NCBI GenBank assembly: GCA_002170205.2
Contig: NHFT02000001.1
Location: 2,002 to 59,514 of the forward strand
DNA: 57,513 nucleotides
Direction: 5' to 3'
DNA from: Candidatus Pelagibacter sp. TMED118
GTDB taxonomy: Bacteria; Pseudomonadota; Alphaproteobacteria; Pelagibacterales; Pelagibacteraceae
Below the pieces are notes generated by a model that saw nothing but the letters and a program-made list of their open reading frames with translations, was not told where the DNA came from and ran no database searches. The position numbers and the translations under genes are program-made. Positions 1-10,930 of this stretch are shown here, piece after piece; within the stretch, counting starts at the first letter, position 1; every line of letters starts with the position of its first letter.

Positions 1-86
1 GGAGAGAATGGGATTCGAACCCATGAAAGAGTTTCCCCTTTACACGCTTTCCAAGCGTGCGCCTTCAACCACTCGGCCACCTCTCC
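1..86 (-). tRNA. tRNA-Ser (GGA anticodon), 3' end at the window edge
   Basis: On the minus strand this folds as a class II tRNA with a long variable arm. The acceptor 5' strand GGAGAGG pairs with the 3' strand ending CTCTCC (one G-T wobble), the anticodon loop carries GGA, and GGTTCGAATCC forms the T arm. GGA reads the serine codons UCC and UCU. The discriminator base and any encoded CCA lie outside the window. The 5' end directly follows the stop codon of the DUF4422 gene with no spacer, so the tRNA may be cut out of that transcript by RNase P. Confidence 0.95.
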
Positions 87-887
87 TCAAAAATCCTCAA
101 AAAATTTCCAAGGATGAACTTTATATGTTGTATATTTTTTAAACCAAAACGATAAGTATCTTTCTGCTAAATAAGCGTATAATCTAGTAGTATCATATCC
201 ATTCAAATCCTCGAAACCAAAAACTTTTTCGCATTTATCTAACCAACTAAATAAATCATTAAACCATTGATTTGCTATTTTTTTTTTTGTTATAAACATT
301 ATGTGCGGATTAAAGCTATTATTTTTGTTTACATAATTTAAAAAATCATTTTTATCTTTATCGTGCATTAAATTTATTGCTTTAATTAGATTTCCATACC
401 CATGGTGCATATCAAAATGAAACCTGATAGTTTCTTTTTTTTTATTAAGAAGTATAAAAGGATTCCGAATTAAATTTTTCCAACCTCTTTTTATCATTTT
501 AATTTTTTTTGCACCTGAAGTTTTTATTTCACCACATAATATTGAGTCGTATCCAGACCAGCTTGGATCAGGAAAATCTAGAATATGGTTTTTGATATTC
601 TGTTTATTAATAAATTCTTTAGAGCTAGAATTTTTTAACCAAATTCTTCTTCTTTGACAAAAACCCACCCATTCAGCCTTCTCTTGTTGAATTAAATTTT
701 TCCAATACCAATAATGAAAAGTCAATTCAGAATAATATTTTTCTTTATAAAATATATTATCTTGAATATTTGATTTTAAATAATTCTTATTAAACTTTTC
801 TTTTCCTACAGATGCTAATAATAAACTAGATCCTTCTAGATGAGATATTTTTTTATTTGTAACACAAAATATTTTTAAATTGCTCAT
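87..887 (-). CDS. DUF4422 family protein, probable surface-glycan glycosyltransferase
   Basis: A 266-residue soluble protein. It begins with a beta-strand-like segment (KIFCVTNKK) and has the family hallmark YYSELTFHYWYWKN followed by EWVGFCQRRR near residues 54-82. DUF4422 proteins are found in capsule and LPS gene clusters and are thought to be glycosyltransferases; the substrate cannot be read here. The usual His/Tyr-rich block after GFC is Gln-Arg-Arg-Arg here, a divergence from the common CHYRRY form. No signal peptide or membrane helix is seen. It is the first gene of a mixed-strand glycan block, and its TGA stop touches the tRNA-Ser gene. Confidence 0.75.
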   Translation of the reverse strand: MSNLKIFCVTNKKISHLEGSSLLLASVGKEKFNKNYLKSNIQDNIFYKEKYYSELTFHYWYWKNLIQQEKAEWVGFCQRRRIWLKNSSSKEFINKQNIKNHILDFPDPSWSGYDSILCGEIKTSGAKKIKMIKRGWKNLIRNPFILLNKKKETIRFHFDMHHGYGNLIKAINLMHDKDKNDFLNYVNKNNSFNPHIMFITKKKIANQWFNDLFSWLDKCEKVFGFEDLNGYDTTRLYAYLAERYLSFWFKKYTTYKVHPWKFFEDF

Positions 888-913
888 TTAAGGTATATAA
901 CTATATAAAATTA

Positions 914-1723
914 ATGGGTTTAAGAAAAAACATTTCAAGTTTACTATCCAAATATTTACTATCCAGAGGTGTATTCACAACACAAAGAACAAATTTACAA
1001 GATTTGAAAGATTTTTTTAAGATAACTTATCCAAGTAAATTAGAGGTGGAAAATATCAGGATAGGTGGCGAAAACGATGGCGGCTATATCATCCCTAACG
1101 ATTTTGCTGGAATTAAATATTGCTTTTCTCCTGGTGTCGGTAACTTGTTTAATTTTGAAAGAGATCTAACCAAAAAAAGTATAAAATGTTTTTTGGCAGA
1201 CTATAGTGTTGATTTTAAAACTGATAATGAACTTATTGATTTTGATAAAAAATTTATTGGTCCGGTCACAAAAGATAAATTTATTAATCTTAAAGACTGG
1301 ATCTGTTCTAAGATAGATTATGAAAATAATAATGATTTAATTCTTCAATTAGATGTTGAAGGTGACGAGTATGATATTATTAATTCTATTGATGAAAACA
1401 CCTTAAAAAAGTTTAGAATAATTTTAGTTGAATTTCATCAGCTCCATTATTTATTTGATAGTTTTTTGTTCAAAAAAATTAAAAGTGCGTTTAGTATTTT
1501 AAATAAATTTTTTTACTGTACACATATTCATCCAAATAATAATCCTGAAATCATTGTTAAGCAGGGAAATATTGTTATACCTCCAGTATTAGAATTTAGT
1601 TTTTTAAGAAGAGATAGATCTAGGATAACTGAAGGAAAACTTCATTTTCCCAGTGATCTTGATCAACCAAATAATAAAAATAAACTAGATTTGAAACTGC
1701 CCAAATGTTGGTTTCGTCAATGA
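914..1723 (+). CDS. FkbM-like SAM-dependent methyltransferase
   Basis: 269 residues. GGENDGGYIIP (about 51-61) and YCFSPGVGNLFNFE (about 69-82) form the SAM-binding start of the fold. LILQLDVEGDEYDII near 142-156 matches the acidic LDVEG motif of FkbM methyltransferases, followed by ILVEFHQLH. These enzymes usually O-methylate sugars or polyketides, so a sugar methylation role fits the neighbouring glycosyltransferase-like genes; the acceptor is unknown. It stands alone on the plus strand, and its end overlaps the convergent neighbour by seven bases. The length and late histidine-rich segment (CTHIHPNNNPEI) resemble a distinct FkbM subgroup rather than the gene at 2719. Confidence 0.7.
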   Translation: MGLRKNISSLLSKYLLSRGVFTTQRTNLQDLKDFFKITYPSKLEVENIRIGGENDGGYIIPNDFAGIKYCFSPGVGNLFNFERDLTKKSIKCFLADYSVDFKTDNELIDFDKKFIGPVTKDKFINLKDWICSKIDYENNNDLILQLDVEGDEYDIINSIDENTLKKFRIILVEFHQLHYLFDSFLFKKIKSAFSILNKFFYCTHIHPNNNPEIIVKQGNIVIPPVLEFSFLRRDRSRITEGKLHFPSDLDQPNNKNKLDLKLPKCWFRQ

Positions 1724-2673
1724 TAATAAAATCTTAAGTGATGTCTTAAGCCTCTAAAAAAGTTATTTGAAATTTTTTTTATAAGAATTTTTATAAGTGA
1801 TGACCAATTTTGGGATCTGTCTAACATTCCTTGGCTGTTATTATTATTATATGTATGCTCGTATGCGATATATTTAAATCCAAGTAATTTTAGTAGCATT
1901 ATTTGATTTTTATTTAATGTACCACTTAAATTATCTCTAATTCCTGAAATTAATTTTTGTTTTTTAAAATTTTTTAACAAATTTGAATGACCGATAAGTT
2001 CAAATTCAGAAAACATGGACCCATTGTAGTCAATATGAACATTAGATATTGACTTCATTATTAAATGTGACAATTCCCTTCCAATCATATCTTTATTTTT
2101 ATATTTTAAATTAGTTAATTTTTTAAAGTAATCATATTCTTTGGTACTTAGAGCTATAAACTGAGATAAGCTTGATATAAAGTATCTTGGAGCAGATCCA
2201 AGAATATTTAAATTTGTTTTATAATATGCTTTATGAAACTCAGATGTATTTCCGTAAAGAACAGATTGACTATTTTTAAAAAAAATAATTTTATCAATTA
2301 TAACTGTATCTGCGTCCCATATAATTATATCTTTTTTGGTATCTTCAATAAAGTTTATTACAAATGAAATTTTGAGTATTTGCTGATAATACCAAGACAA
2401 CCTATTTTGAATTTCTTTGAAATAAATATTTTTTTTGAAATATTCATTAGAAATTTTTTTAAATTCCTCTAAAGAAATTATATCATCTTCTGAAATTATA
2501 TTAATATTATCAAAATAAATCTTTTCCTTAAAAATATTAAAATATCTGCTAGGTACAATTATAAAAAAATTTACATTATCATAAAATTTTTTAAAATTTT
2601 TAATATTTTGTAAAATAATTGGTAAGTTACCATCTAATGAAACTTGACAAATATTTAGATATTCTTTTTCCAC
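1717..2673 (-). CDS. DUF6492-like protein, possible glycosyltransferase
   Basis: 318 residues, starting at a GTG codon; no internal ATG would leave the N-terminal fold intact. RLSWYYQQILKISF (about 91-104) followed by DIIIWDADTVII (about 114-125) resembles the DUF6492 pattern of a Trp-Tyr-Gln-Gln helix before an Asp-x-Asp strand. The DAD triplet could be the metal-binding DxD of a GT-A glycosyltransferase. The protein is soluble, with no signal peptide. It sits between two methyltransferase genes in the surface-glycan block. Family assignment is from motif memory and is only moderately sure; the substrate is unknown. Confidence 0.5.
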   Translation of the reverse strand: MEKEYLNICQVSLDGNLPIILQNIKNFKKFYDNVNFFIIVPSRYFNIFKEKIYFDNINIISEDDIISLEEFKKISNEYFKKNIYFKEIQNRLSWYYQQILKISFVINFIEDTKKDIIIWDADTVIIDKIIFFKNSQSVLYGNTSEFHKAYYKTNLNILGSAPRYFISSLSQFIALSTKEYDYFKKLTNLKYKNKDMIGRELSHLIMKSISNVHIDYNGSMFSEFELIGHSNLLKNFKKQKLISGIRDNLSGTLNKNQIMLLKLLGFKYIAYEHTYNNNNSQGMLDRSQNWSSLIKILIKKISNNFFRGLRHHLRFYYH

Positions 2674-2718
2674 AAAATTATTATAAAACTAACTTTATAA
2701 TCTGTTAATATAATAGAT

Positions 2719-3459
2719 ATGTTTAAAAAAATATTAATTAAAATAGTAGGAATATTTGGATATAAATTAGTAGATAAAAGCCTAGTAAAAAATCAAAGAC
2801 TTTTGGGTGATGATAACTTTTTTAGTATGAATTTAATATTAAATAAGATTTTCGAGAAAAATGATATTAAGTGTATAATTCAAGTTGGGGCAAATGATGG
2901 CAAAAGATTTGACGAATTAGCAAGATTTATAAAGAAAGATCTTTACAAATGTATTTTAATTGAACCAATTCCAAAATATTTTGAAGAGCTAAAGGAAACG
3001 TTCTCAAATTTAAAAAATGTAAAATTTGAAAATTCTGTGGTTTCTCATAATGATGAGATTTTAAAATTGTATGCTGGTAAGGAGAATTATTTGAGCTATT
3101 ATGATGAACATATTAAGGGGATTAGCTCATTTAACATTAACCATTTAATAAAACATGGGGTAAAAAAAAAACATATTAATGAGGTAAAAGTCAACTCAAT
3201 TGATTTTAAAAAGTTAATCAGCAAGTATAATCTTAATAATATAGACCTTCTTTATGTGGACGCAGAAGGATATGACGGAAAAGTAATATTAGATTTTTTT
3301 ATAAATACAAACTTTAAACCAATTATAATTTTTGAGTATATTCATATTGATAATTTAACTTTTAAAAAAGTATTGAAAAACTTAAAAGATAAAAATTATC
3401 TTTATTTTACAATGAATGAAAATCTTATTTGTTTTGATAAGAATAAATCATTTATTTGA
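2719..3459 (+). CDS. FkbM family methyltransferase
   Basis: 246 residues. CIIQVGANDGKRFDELARF (about 54-72) is motif I of the SAM-binding Rossmann fold, KCILIEPIPKYFEEL (about 79-93) carries the acidic end of strand two, and NIDLLYVDAEGYDGKVI (about 173-189) is the typical FkbM Asp-x-Glu-Gly block. The first 35 residues are basic and hydrophobic (KKILIKIVGIFGYKLV) and could associate with the membrane surface. Probable role: O-methylation of a glycan or lipid-linked sugar. It overlaps the convergent GT17 gene by twelve bases. It shares little sequence with the FkbM-like protein at 914 beyond the motifs, so recent duplication is unlikely. Confidence 0.8.
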   Translation: MFKKILIKIVGIFGYKLVDKSLVKNQRLLGDDNFFSMNLILNKIFEKNDIKCIIQVGANDGKRFDELARFIKKDLYKCILIEPIPKYFEELKETFSNLKNVKFENSVVSHNDEILKLYAGKENYLSYYDEHIKGISSFNINHLIKHGVKKKHINEVKVNSIDFKKLISKYNLNNIDLLYVDAEGYDGKVILDFFINTNFKPIIIFEYIHIDNLTFKKVLKNLKDKNYLYFTMNENLICFDKNKSFI

Positions 3460-4275
3460 TATTATAAAATTTTTATATTTATCTAGATTTTGTAATAAAT
3501 AATCTGGAAAACTTTTATCTATTTTAACAAATTCATACACGTGACCTCTATTAAAAAGGTCTCGATTTTCTTTTATTTTTTTATTTATAATATCTACAGA
3601 TGAAAACTCTTTTGATGAAAATTCCGTATGAGCAAAAGTTTTAAGTTTTTTTGATATCTCCACAGCCGATAAAATATTATTGAAGTGCCATCCTCCATTA
3701 TTGTAAATTTGGATACTTTTCTCTTTATCAATTCTAATAATATTATAATTTAAATTTTTCCTTAATACTTTTTGCCTCATAAAATTTATTGAGTTAAGGT
3801 TCTTTTTTTTACAAATTCTAGTACCTTCCCATGGGCTCTCATATTTATTGAATAAGTTAAACTTATAATTAAAACATTTCTGCATGAATATTCCATATTT
3901 TTTTTTTAATATTAAATCTTTCAATAATTTAGGTTCAGGAATCTCATCAGGATCGGAGAATAATATGTAATCATCTGGTGAAGCAAAGTCTAAATTTTCT
4001 AAGATAAAATCTCTCTGTATAGCTTGATTTTTCCATATATTCTTGTCATCTGGAAACTTTTTTGTAAGTACAATATGTTTTATTTTTTTTTTATCAAAGA
4101 AATCCAAATTAACGAAGTCAATTTTTTTTTTTTTATTTTTGTGATCATATAAGGACTCACAGACTACAAAATAGTCAACAACCTCTTTTAATATATTATA
4201 TCTTAATTCAAAAATATAATTATTTTGATAAAATGTTACACAGTCAATAATCTTACTTTTCAAACTATTCTCCAT
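3448..4275 (-). CDS. GT17 family glycosyltransferase (beta-1,4-GlcNAc-transferase-like)
   Basis: 275 residues. The start KIIDCVTFYQNNYIFELRYN and the following VDYFVVCESLYDH (about 32-44) are typical of GT17, the family of eukaryotic MGAT3 and many bacterial surface-polysaccharide enzymes. YILFSDPDEIPEP (about 101-113) supplies the Asp-Pro-Asp-Glu metal/nucleotide-sugar site, and GGWHFNN (about 194-200) is another conserved block. No signal peptide is seen. It starts sixteen bases inside the end of the oxidoreductase gene, suggesting one transcript. Sugar donor and acceptor are unknown; transfer of GlcNAc is family-level knowledge, not shown here. Confidence 0.8.
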   Translation of the reverse strand: MENSLKSKIIDCVTFYQNNYIFELRYNILKEVVDYFVVCESLYDHKNKKKKIDFVNLDFFDKKKIKHIVLTKKFPDDKNIWKNQAIQRDFILENLDFASPDDYILFSDPDEIPEPKLLKDLILKKKYGIFMQKCFNYKFNLFNKYESPWEGTRICKKKNLNSINFMRQKVLRKNLNYNIIRIDKEKSIQIYNNGGWHFNNILSAVEISKKLKTFAHTEFSSKEFSSVDIINKKIKENRDLFNRGHVYEFVKIDKSFPDYLLQNLDKYKNFIISNK

Positions 4276-5274
4276 TCCTCAAGTATGCTAATATTAAATT
4301 CTGTTTCAAATCTATCCATGTATGGGTTTTCAATTTTATATTCGCCCTTCTCTAACATATTTGATATACCCTCAATTTCGTAAGACAAAATATTTTTAAA
4401 TTTATTTGATATATCGTATGTTTTACTATTTATCATTATTTGAGCTTGATTGTTGCTCCAAGAATTTGTCAATTTTATACTTTTCTTGCTACCTTCAATT
4501 TTCGTAAATTTATCGAGATCTTTTTGGAAGGAACAACCTATTTTAGCTTTAAAATAGTTTTCAAACTCTATTTCTGCATATCCATCTAAATCAACGTCTG
4601 TTTCTCCCATAATAATATTTTTTTTTTTAAAAATAACTTTATTCTTATTTATATTAGATTTTAATTTAGCCAACATTATACTTAGGGATGAAGGGTAGCA
4701 ACCAAGATCCAGAATTGAACCTCCTCCAAGATTTTTATTAAATAATCTGCTATTTTTATTTATTTTAAACTTTTTAAATCCAAAAATATTTTTTTTTTTT
4801 ATTATATTGTTGCCAAAATATGACTCTACACTTAAAAGCTCTCCTATCTCGCCGCTTTTAATTATACTAATTAAATTAGATATTTGTGGATGAAATCTGT
4901 AAGCAAATCCCTCAGCAAAAAAAAATATTTTTACTATCCAATAATTTATTAATTTCTAAAATTTCTTTAATATTTATTGTAGCAGGTTTTTCAACCAAAA
5001 TATTTTTATTTGATTTTATACAATTTAATATCCACTTGTAGTGTAGAGAATTCGGTAATGCGATATAAATTATATCTACAGTATCATTTTCTATTACTGA
5101 AATATAATTAGAATGGCAATTTTGTTTATCTATTTCAAATTTATTTTTAAAAATATCTAATCTATTTTTATCTAAACTAGAGATCGACTGAAGCTTTGCA
5201 TTATTTGTTTCTTTAATTGCTTCTGCAAATATATTAGCTATATTGCCTAAGCCAATTATACCCCATTTTATCAT
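4260..5274 (-). pseudogene. Gfo/Idh/MocA oxidoreductase interrupted by a frameshift
   Basis: The N-terminal part (4912-5274) is a Rossmann domain starting MIKWGIIGLGNIANIF with the NAD-binding GxGxxA-like turn, and VEKPATIN carries the conserved EKP motif. It stops early after IFFC. The reading frame resumes one base later: beyond a run of nine A (4917-4925) the other frame reads FFAEGFAYRFHPQ, then LGGGSILDLGCYPSS, through to 4260. Removing one base of the run restores a protein of 337 residues, the normal length for the family. Likely role: a sugar dehydrogenase for a glycan precursor. The shift may be a real mutation, polymerase slippage that is corrected in RNA, or a sequencing/assembly error; the rest of the frame is undamaged, which favours the last two. 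Confidence 0.75.
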
Positions 5275-5276
5275 TA

Positions 5277-7082
5277 TTACTCTTTATTAATTTTTAGAAC
5301 ACCTATAAAAGCCTCTTGGGGAATTTCAACTTTACCAAATTGTTTGGCTTTTACTTTACCTTTTTTTTGTTTTTCTAATAGTTTCCTTTTTCTATCAAGC
5401 GCTCCCCCACCATGAATCTTGGATAAAACATCTTTTTTATAACCTTTGATTGTTTCTCTTGCAATTATTTTTCCACCAATGGCTGCTTGAATTGGTATCA
5501 TAAAATTTTGTTTCGGAATTAAATCTTTCAACTTTTCACAAACTTCTCTTCCAATCTTTTGAGCAAAATCTCTATGGATCATCATAGCTAAAGCGTCAAC
5601 TGGTTCAGAATTAACTAGTATTCCCATTTTAACTAAATCACCTTCTTTATGTCCTATTATCTCATAGTCAAAACTTGCATACCCACTTGTCATCGACTTT
5701 AATCTATCATTAAAATCGAAAACAACTTCATTAAGTGGAATTTCATAACTAATTACTGCCCTATTTCCCGAGTAACTAAGATTGGTTTGAATTCCTCTTT
5801 TATTTTGACACAACTTCATTATTGAACCTAGATATTGATCTGGAGTAATTATAGTTGCTTTAATCCAGGGCTCTTCGATTAATTTAATAAACGAAGGTTC
5901 TGGTAAATTAGAAGGGTTTTGAAGATTGTTGATTTCTCCACTGTTCATATGAACTTTGTATACAACGCCTGGAGTTGTAGTTAATAAATTTATATCAAAT
6001 TCTCTTTCAAGTCTTTCTGTAACAATTTCTAAATGTAGTAAACCTAAAAATCCACATCTAAAACCTAGCCCAAGCGCGGATGAGGTTTCTGTTTCATAAG
6101 AGAAGCTAGAGTCGTTTAATTGCAATTTAGCGAGTCCATCCTTTAACTTTTGGTATTCGGAGCTATCAACAGGAAATAATCCGCAAAAAACAACTGGTTT
6201 ACTTGGTTTAAATCCTGGTAATGCATTTAAAAGTGGATTAAATGCATCACATATTGTGTCCCCAACTTTTGTTTCTGATAATTCTTTTATACCTGTTGTA
6301 ATAAATCCAATTTCTCCAGCGTTAAGCTCGCTAACATCTGCTGCTTTAGGTGTAAATACTCCAACTTTTTCAACATTATATTCTTTGTTACTAGACATCA
6401 TTTTTATCTTCATATTTTTTGTTAATTTCCCATCAATAATTCTTACTAGAATGACAACACCTAGGTAAGTATCGTACCAACTATCGACTAGAAGGCATTT
6501 TAGTTTTTCATCAGCTTTGCCTTTTGGACATGGAAGAAACTCAATTATTTTTTCTAATATTTCCTCGATACCTTCGCCTGTTTTACCTGAGCATGGTATA
6601 GAATTTATCGTATCTATGCCTATAACATCTTCAATTTGTTTATTTGATCGAGCCAGATCTGAAGCTGGTAAATCGATCTTATTTAAAACTGGTATAATTT
6701 CATGGTTAGAGTCTAAGGCTTGATAAACATTTGCTAAAGTTTGTGCTTCTACTCCTTGAGTACTATCTACAATTAATATCGATCCTTCACATGCATATAA
6801 CGATCTACTTACCTCATAACTAAAATCAACATGCCCAGGTGTATCTATAATATTCAAAGTATAATGCTTTCCTGATTTCGATTTATAATTTAGTTTTACA
6901 GTCTGAGCTTTAATTGTTATTCCACGCTCTCTTTCAATATCCATTGAGTCTAAAACTTGAGCTTTCATCTCCCTTTCAGTTAATCCCCCGCATTTATGAA
7001 TTATTCGATCTGCAATTGTAGACTTTCCATGATCAATGTGTGCAATTATTGCAAAATTTCTAATATTTTCGATCAATGACAT
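5277..7082 (-). CDS. lepA: Elongation factor 4 (LepA), back-translocating GTPase
   Basis: 601 residues, full family length. G1 AHIDHGKST (about 14-22), G3 DTPGHVDF (80-87) and G4 NKID (about 134) define the GTPase; EF-G-like domains II, III and V follow. The LepA-specific C-terminal domain ends with [18 protein letters not shown] and [11 protein letters not shown]. LepA binds ribosomes and affects translation initiation and stalled elongation; it is peripheral to the membrane in some bacteria. It lies one base after pheT and is the last of the translation operon, with the frameshifted oxidoreductase starting two bases after its stop. Confidence 0.97.
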   Translation of the reverse strand: MSLIENIRNFAIIAHIDHGKSTIADRIIHKCGGLTEREMKAQVLDSMDIERERGITIKAQTVKLNYKSKSGKHYTLNIIDTPGHVDFSYEVSRSLYACEGSILIVDSTQGVEAQTLANVYQALDSNHEIIPVLNKIDLPASDLARSNKQIEDVIGIDTINSIPCSGKTGEGIEEILEKIIEFLPCPKGKADEKLKCLLVDSWYDTYLGVVILVRIIDGKLTKNMKIKMMSSNKEYNVEKVGVFTPKAADVSELNAGEIGFITTGIKELSETKVGDTICDAFNPLLNALPGFKPSKPVVFCGLFPVDSSEYQKLKDGLAKLQLNDSSFSYETETSSALGLGFRCGFLGLLHLEIVTERLEREFDINLLTTTPGVVYKVHMNSGEINNLQNPSNLPEPSFIKLIEEPWIKATIITPDQYLGSIMKLCQNKRGIQTNLSYSGNRAVISYEIPLNEVVFDFNDRLKSMTSGYASFDYEIIGHKEGDLVKMGILVNSEPVDALAMMIHRDFAQKIGREVCEKLKDLIPKQNFMIPIQAAIGGKIIARETIKGYKKDVLSKIHGGGALDRKRKLLEKQKKGKVKAKQFGKVEIPQEAFIGVLKINKE

Positions 7083-7083
7083 A

Positions 7084-9465
7084 TTAAGATCTTAGTTTAG
7101 CACCAGTTTTTTTTTCAACTGAATTGACAATTTTATTGGAAATTTCTGTTAAATCTCTTTCATCTAATGTTTTTTTATCTGATTGAATTGAAATTTTTAA
7201 AGCTATTGATTTTTTATTATTTGGAATATTTTCACCAATGTAAACGTCGAATATTTTTACATTTTTAATCAATGACTTATCTACATCAATTATTGAGTCT
7301 ACAAGTAATTGGGCATTAGTATCTTTATCAACTAAAAACGCAAAATCTCTCTCTGATTTTTGGTAATCAGATAAAAATAGACTTTGTTTAATTTTTTTGT
7401 TTTTAGTTTTATAATCAACTAAGCTATCTAAAAAAATTTCAAAACCATAAGCCATATTTATAATTTTTGGATGTAACTGGCCAAAATGTGCAATTAGAGA
7501 TTTATTATCTTTAGAGTAAATGGAACCTGAAATACCAGGATGATAGTAAGTCCTGGATTTATCAGAAATCAAGATATCATCCTTGTTTAAATCAAGTTCT
7601 GCAAGTGTTTGCATTAAATCTTTTTTAATATCAAAAATATCTAAATTAATTTTTTTTCCGTACTTGCTATCATCGTTATTTTGTTTTTTTATTCCACACA
7701 CCACAGTAATTTGATCACCAGGTTTTCTACCTGTAAAAACTGGTCCAATTTCGAATAATGATTGGTCAATAAAACCACGATTAATATTTTTTTCCATGTA
7801 ATAAATTAAATTAGGATATAAGGAGTTTCGTAAAACGTTTAAATCTGAACTAATAGGATTTATAATATTAATTGTTTCTATATTTTCTTTAAATTTATTA
7901 TTAATTATCTCGTCGGTAAAAGACCAAGTTATTGTTTCGTAATATCCTTTTGAAGCGACTGCTCTTTGAGCTAAATGAAAATTTTTTTGATAATAATTTA
8001 ATGTCGGTTTACTCCTAATTTTTATTGGTTCAATTGACATGATGCTATCAAATCCTACAATTCTTATTATTTCCTCAACTAAATCAATTTCACCAAATAT
8101 GTCTGGCCTCCAAGATGGAACTTTGATTTCAATAGTTTTACTTTTTCTTTTTGTAACAAAACCCAATTTATTAAACAAATTTATTAAATCCTTTATTTTA
8201 ATGTTAATCCCAATAGTTTTAGATAATAATTTTGGATCAAAGTTAATTTTATTTTTTTTATATTTTTTTATTTCTTGAACATCAAAGCTTGATAGTTCTC
8301 CACCACATATTTGAAGTACCAACTTGGCAGCCATTTCAAGTCCTTCTTTTATTGATTGTGGATCTATACCTCTTTCGAATCTAAATTTGGCATCACTATT
8401 TATTTCCAACTTTTTAGCAGTTTTTCTTGTAATAATGGGATCGAAATAAGCTGACTCAATTAAAATATTTTTTGTCTCTAGTTCAGTTGCTGATCTTGTG
8501 CCTCCTATAATTCCCCCAAGACCTAAAACTCCTTGCTCATCAGTTATAACACACATATTTTCTTTTAGTAGATAAGTTTTGTTATCTAAAGCTTTTAGAG
8601 TTTCCTCGTTTTTTGAGTTTCTTACTGTAATTGATTTTTTAATTTTATCTAAATCATATGCATGAAGAGGTCTATTTAAGTCAAACATTACATAATTGGT
8701 AATATCGACTACTGCAGAAATTGGTCTTAAACCTAAAGCTAAAATTCTTTCTTTAAGCCAACTAGGACTTTCTTTATTTTTAATATTTTTAATTAAACAA
8801 CTTCCGAAAATAGTACATGGCTGATTTTTATTTTTTTCTATTTTAACTTTCAAATTGTGTTTAAAGGTTTTTTTAAATTTTGATTTTTTAGTTTCTATTA
8901 AATCCCCAAAATCACATGCGTATAAATCTCTTGCAATTCCTCTTACGCCTAAACAATCTGGTCTATTTGGTGTTACTGATAGCTCTATAACATTTTTATT
9001 TCCCTTATTTTGAAAATATGGTCTGCCAATTTTTCTTGTGTAGTCTTTGTCTAATTCTATAATTCCTTCAGACTCCCGAGACAATTTTAATTCAGACTCC
9101 GAACAAAGCATACCATGCGAGCTTTCACCTCTAATTTTAGTAATTTGTAATTTCTCCCCATTTTTTGGGATTGTTGAGCCCGGGGGCGCATAAATTGTTA
9201 TAAGTCCATCACGTGCATTTGGTGCACCACAAACCACTTTAACACTTTTCGTGTCACCAATATCTACATCACACAATTTAAGTCTATCTGCATTAGGATG
9301 ATGCTCTACTTTAATTATTTTTGCAATAACAAAGTCACTTAGTTCATTTTTTATAGGATTTACACTCTCTACCTCAAGACCTATTCTATTAAGTTTGTCA
9401 ATTATTTGTTGTTCACTTTTTTTTGTTTTTAAATGATCTTTTAGCCAATCGGTTGTTAATCTCAT
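7084..9465 (-). CDS. pheT: Phenylalanyl-tRNA synthetase beta subunit
   Basis: 793 residues. An N-terminal tRNA-binding EMAP-like domain (about 39-150, [20 protein letters not shown]) is followed by the B3/B4 editing domain, B5 domain, catalytic-like core and C-terminal ferredoxin-fold anticodon-binding domain (about 700-793, [19 protein letters not shown]). It forms the alpha2-beta2 synthetase with PheS and edits Tyr-tRNAPhe. ATG and the pheS stop overlap as ATGA, so translation is probably coupled to keep the subunits in balance. Confidence 0.97.
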   Translation of the reverse strand: MRLTTDWLKDHLKTKKSEQQIIDKLNRIGLEVESVNPIKNELSDFVIAKIIKVEHHPNADRLKLCDVDIGDTKSVKVVCGAPNARDGLITIYAPPGSTIPKNGEKLQITKIRGESSHGMLCSESELKLSRESEGIIELDKDYTRKIGRPYFQNKGNKNVIELSVTPNRPDCLGVRGIARDLYACDFGDLIETKKSKFKKTFKHNLKVKIEKNKNQPCTIFGSCLIKNIKNKESPSWLKERILALGLRPISAVVDITNYVMFDLNRPLHAYDLDKIKKSITVRNSKNEETLKALDNKTYLLKENMCVITDEQGVLGLGGIIGGTRSATELETKNILIESAYFDPIITRKTAKKLEINSDAKFRFERGIDPQSIKEGLEMAAKLVLQICGGELSSFDVQEIKKYKKNKINFDPKLLSKTIGINIKIKDLINLFNKLGFVTKRKSKTIEIKVPSWRPDIFGEIDLVEEIIRIVGFDSIMSIEPIKIRSKPTLNYYQKNFHLAQRAVASKGYYETITWSFTDEIINNKFKENIETINIINPISSDLNVLRNSLYPNLIYYMEKNINRGFIDQSLFEIGPVFTGRKPGDQITVVCGIKKQNNDDSKYGKKINLDIFDIKKDLMQTLAELDLNKDDILISDKSRTYYHPGISGSIYSKDNKSLIAHFGQLHPKIINMAYGFEIFLDSLVDYKTKNKKIKQSLFLSDYQKSERDFAFLVDKDTNAQLLVDSIIDVDKSLIKNVKIFDVYIGENIPNNKKSIALKISIQSDKKTLDERDLTEISNKIVNSVEKKTGAKLRS

Positions 9466-10529
9466 TTACTTAAACCTCTGTAGTTGGTTGGAACATCTAA
9501 AGGGTCAAAACCATAATGATTTAACCACCTATAATCACAATCAAAAAAAGATCTTAAATCATTAATCCCATATTTAAGCATTGCTAACCTATCAATGCCA
9601 ATACCAAAAGCAAATCCTTGAAATTTTTTAGTATTAATTTTACAATTTTTTAAAACATTTGGATGAACCATTCCACATCCAAGTATTTCAAGCCATTTAT
9701 CCCCCTCTCCAATTATAATTTTTTTATTTTCAATTCTATAACCTATATCAACTTCTGCTGAAGGTTCTGTAAATGGAAAGTGACTAGGCCTAAACCTCAT
9801 TTTAATCTTATCAACCTCAAAAAATTCTTTTATAAAATAATTCAAACAACCTTTTAAGTGTCCCATATTAATATTTTGATCTATATGAAGTCCCTCTAAT
9901 TGATGAAACATTGGTGTATGTGTCTGGTCACTATCGTTTCTATATGTTCTTCCAGGAGCAATTATTTTAAAAGGAGGGCTGCCTTTTAGCATAGTACGAA
10001 CCTGAACTGGCGATGTATGAGTCCTTAATAAGGTTTTCATATTTTTATCTAAGTAAAATGTATCATGCATATCTTTTGCTGGATGATTCTCTGGTGTATT
10101 CAGTGCAGTAAAATTATTGTATTCATTTTCTACATCGGGTCCTTCCTCTACAGAAAATCCTATCTCTGAAAAAATACAAGAAATTTCATCTATAACCTGT
10201 GAGACAGGATGAACTTTTCCAATTTTAAATTCATTCTCAGGTAGAGTAATGTCAATTTTTTGTTTGACTAATGTCTCATCAATTTGTCTATCGTTCACCT
10301 CAATAGTTTTTTTATTTAAAATATTCATCAATTCTAGCTTCGCTTTATTTATACTTGGTGCTAAATTTTTCTTTTCATCTGGAGAAAGGTTGCCTAGTTT
10401 TTTAAATTCTAAACTTATTAAGCCAGCTTTTCCAAAAATTTCAGATTTTAAGCTATCCAATTCTTTTAAATTAGGTGCTAAACTAATTTTTTTTTTATAG
10501 TCAATTACTTTTTTTTCAAAATCAGTCAT
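9462..10529 (-). CDS. pheS: Phenylalanyl-tRNA synthetase alpha subunit
   Basis: 355 residues, class II aminoacyl-tRNA synthetase. The N-terminal coiled-coil tRNA-binding arm spans about 1-95. Motif 2 is in [20 protein letters not shown] (about 192-211) and motif 3 in [14 protein letters not shown] (about 307-320). It holds the phenylalanine and ATP site of the alpha2-beta2 enzyme. It is cotranscribed with pheT (four-base overlap) and lies 43 bases after rplT. No pheM-type leader peptide or Trp/Phe attenuator was recognised in that gap. Confidence 0.97.
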   Translation of the reverse strand: MTDFEKKVIDYKKKISLAPNLKELDSLKSEIFGKAGLISLEFKKLGNLSPDEKKNLAPSINKAKLELMNILNKKTIEVNDRQIDETLVKQKIDITLPENEFKIGKVHPVSQVIDEISCIFSEIGFSVEEGPDVENEYNNFTALNTPENHPAKDMHDTFYLDKNMKTLLRTHTSPVQVRTMLKGSPPFKIIAPGRTYRNDSDQTHTPMFHQLEGLHIDQNINMGHLKGCLNYFIKEFFEVDKIKMRFRPSHFPFTEPSAEVDIGYRIENKKIIIGEGDKWLEILGCGMVHPNVLKNCKINTKKFQGFAFGIGIDRLAMLKYGINDLRSFFDCDYRWLNHYGFDPLDVPTNYRGLSK

Positions 10530-10572
10530 TTTTATAGATTATTTCTAAAAATTAGAAAAACAATAGTGAAGA

Positions 10573-10929
10573 TTAATTAAGCGCTGATTGTGCTTTTTTA
10601 ACTATGATTTTAAATGCATCGGGATTATCATAAGCAATTTCGGCTAATATTTTTCTATCAATTATTATACCTGATTTATTTAAAGCGTTTATAAATTTTG
10701 AGTAAGTCAATCCTTCTTGACGAACACCAGCATTTATTCTTTGTATCCATAAAGATTTAAAATCCCTTTTTTTATTTCTTCTGTCTCTATACGCATACTG
10801 CATTGCTTTTTCCATTGCTTGTCTTGCAGCTCTAATTGTATTTTTTCTTCTTCCCCATTGTCCTTTTACAGTTTTCAGAACTTTTTTATGTTTTGCCCTA
10901 CTTGTTACACCTCTTTTTACTCTAGACAT
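10573..10929 (-). CDS. rplT: 50S ribosomal protein L20 (bL20)
   Basis: 118 residues, standard length. The start [19 protein letters not shown] is the characteristic basic N-terminal extension that reaches into 23S rRNA, and [13 protein letters not shown] in the C-terminal globular part is conserved. L20 is needed for early 50S assembly and in Escherichia coli represses the rpmI-rplT operon; no matching pseudoknot was identified here. It starts one base after rpmI in the usual infC-rpmI-rplT order. Confidence 0.98.
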   Translation of the reverse strand: MSRVKRGVTSRAKHKKVLKTVKGQWGRRKNTIRAARQAMEKAMQYAYRDRRNKKRDFKSLWIQRINAGVRQEGLTYSKFINALNKSGIIIDRKILAEIAYDNPDAFKIIVKKAQSALN

Positions 10930-10930
10930 T

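Noticed and set aside
1..5274. tRNA-Ser as the integration site of the surface-glycan block
   Set aside because: The block lies on the 5' side of the tRNA, while integrases normally use the 3' end, which is at the window edge. No integrase gene or repeated tRNA fragment was seen near 5274.
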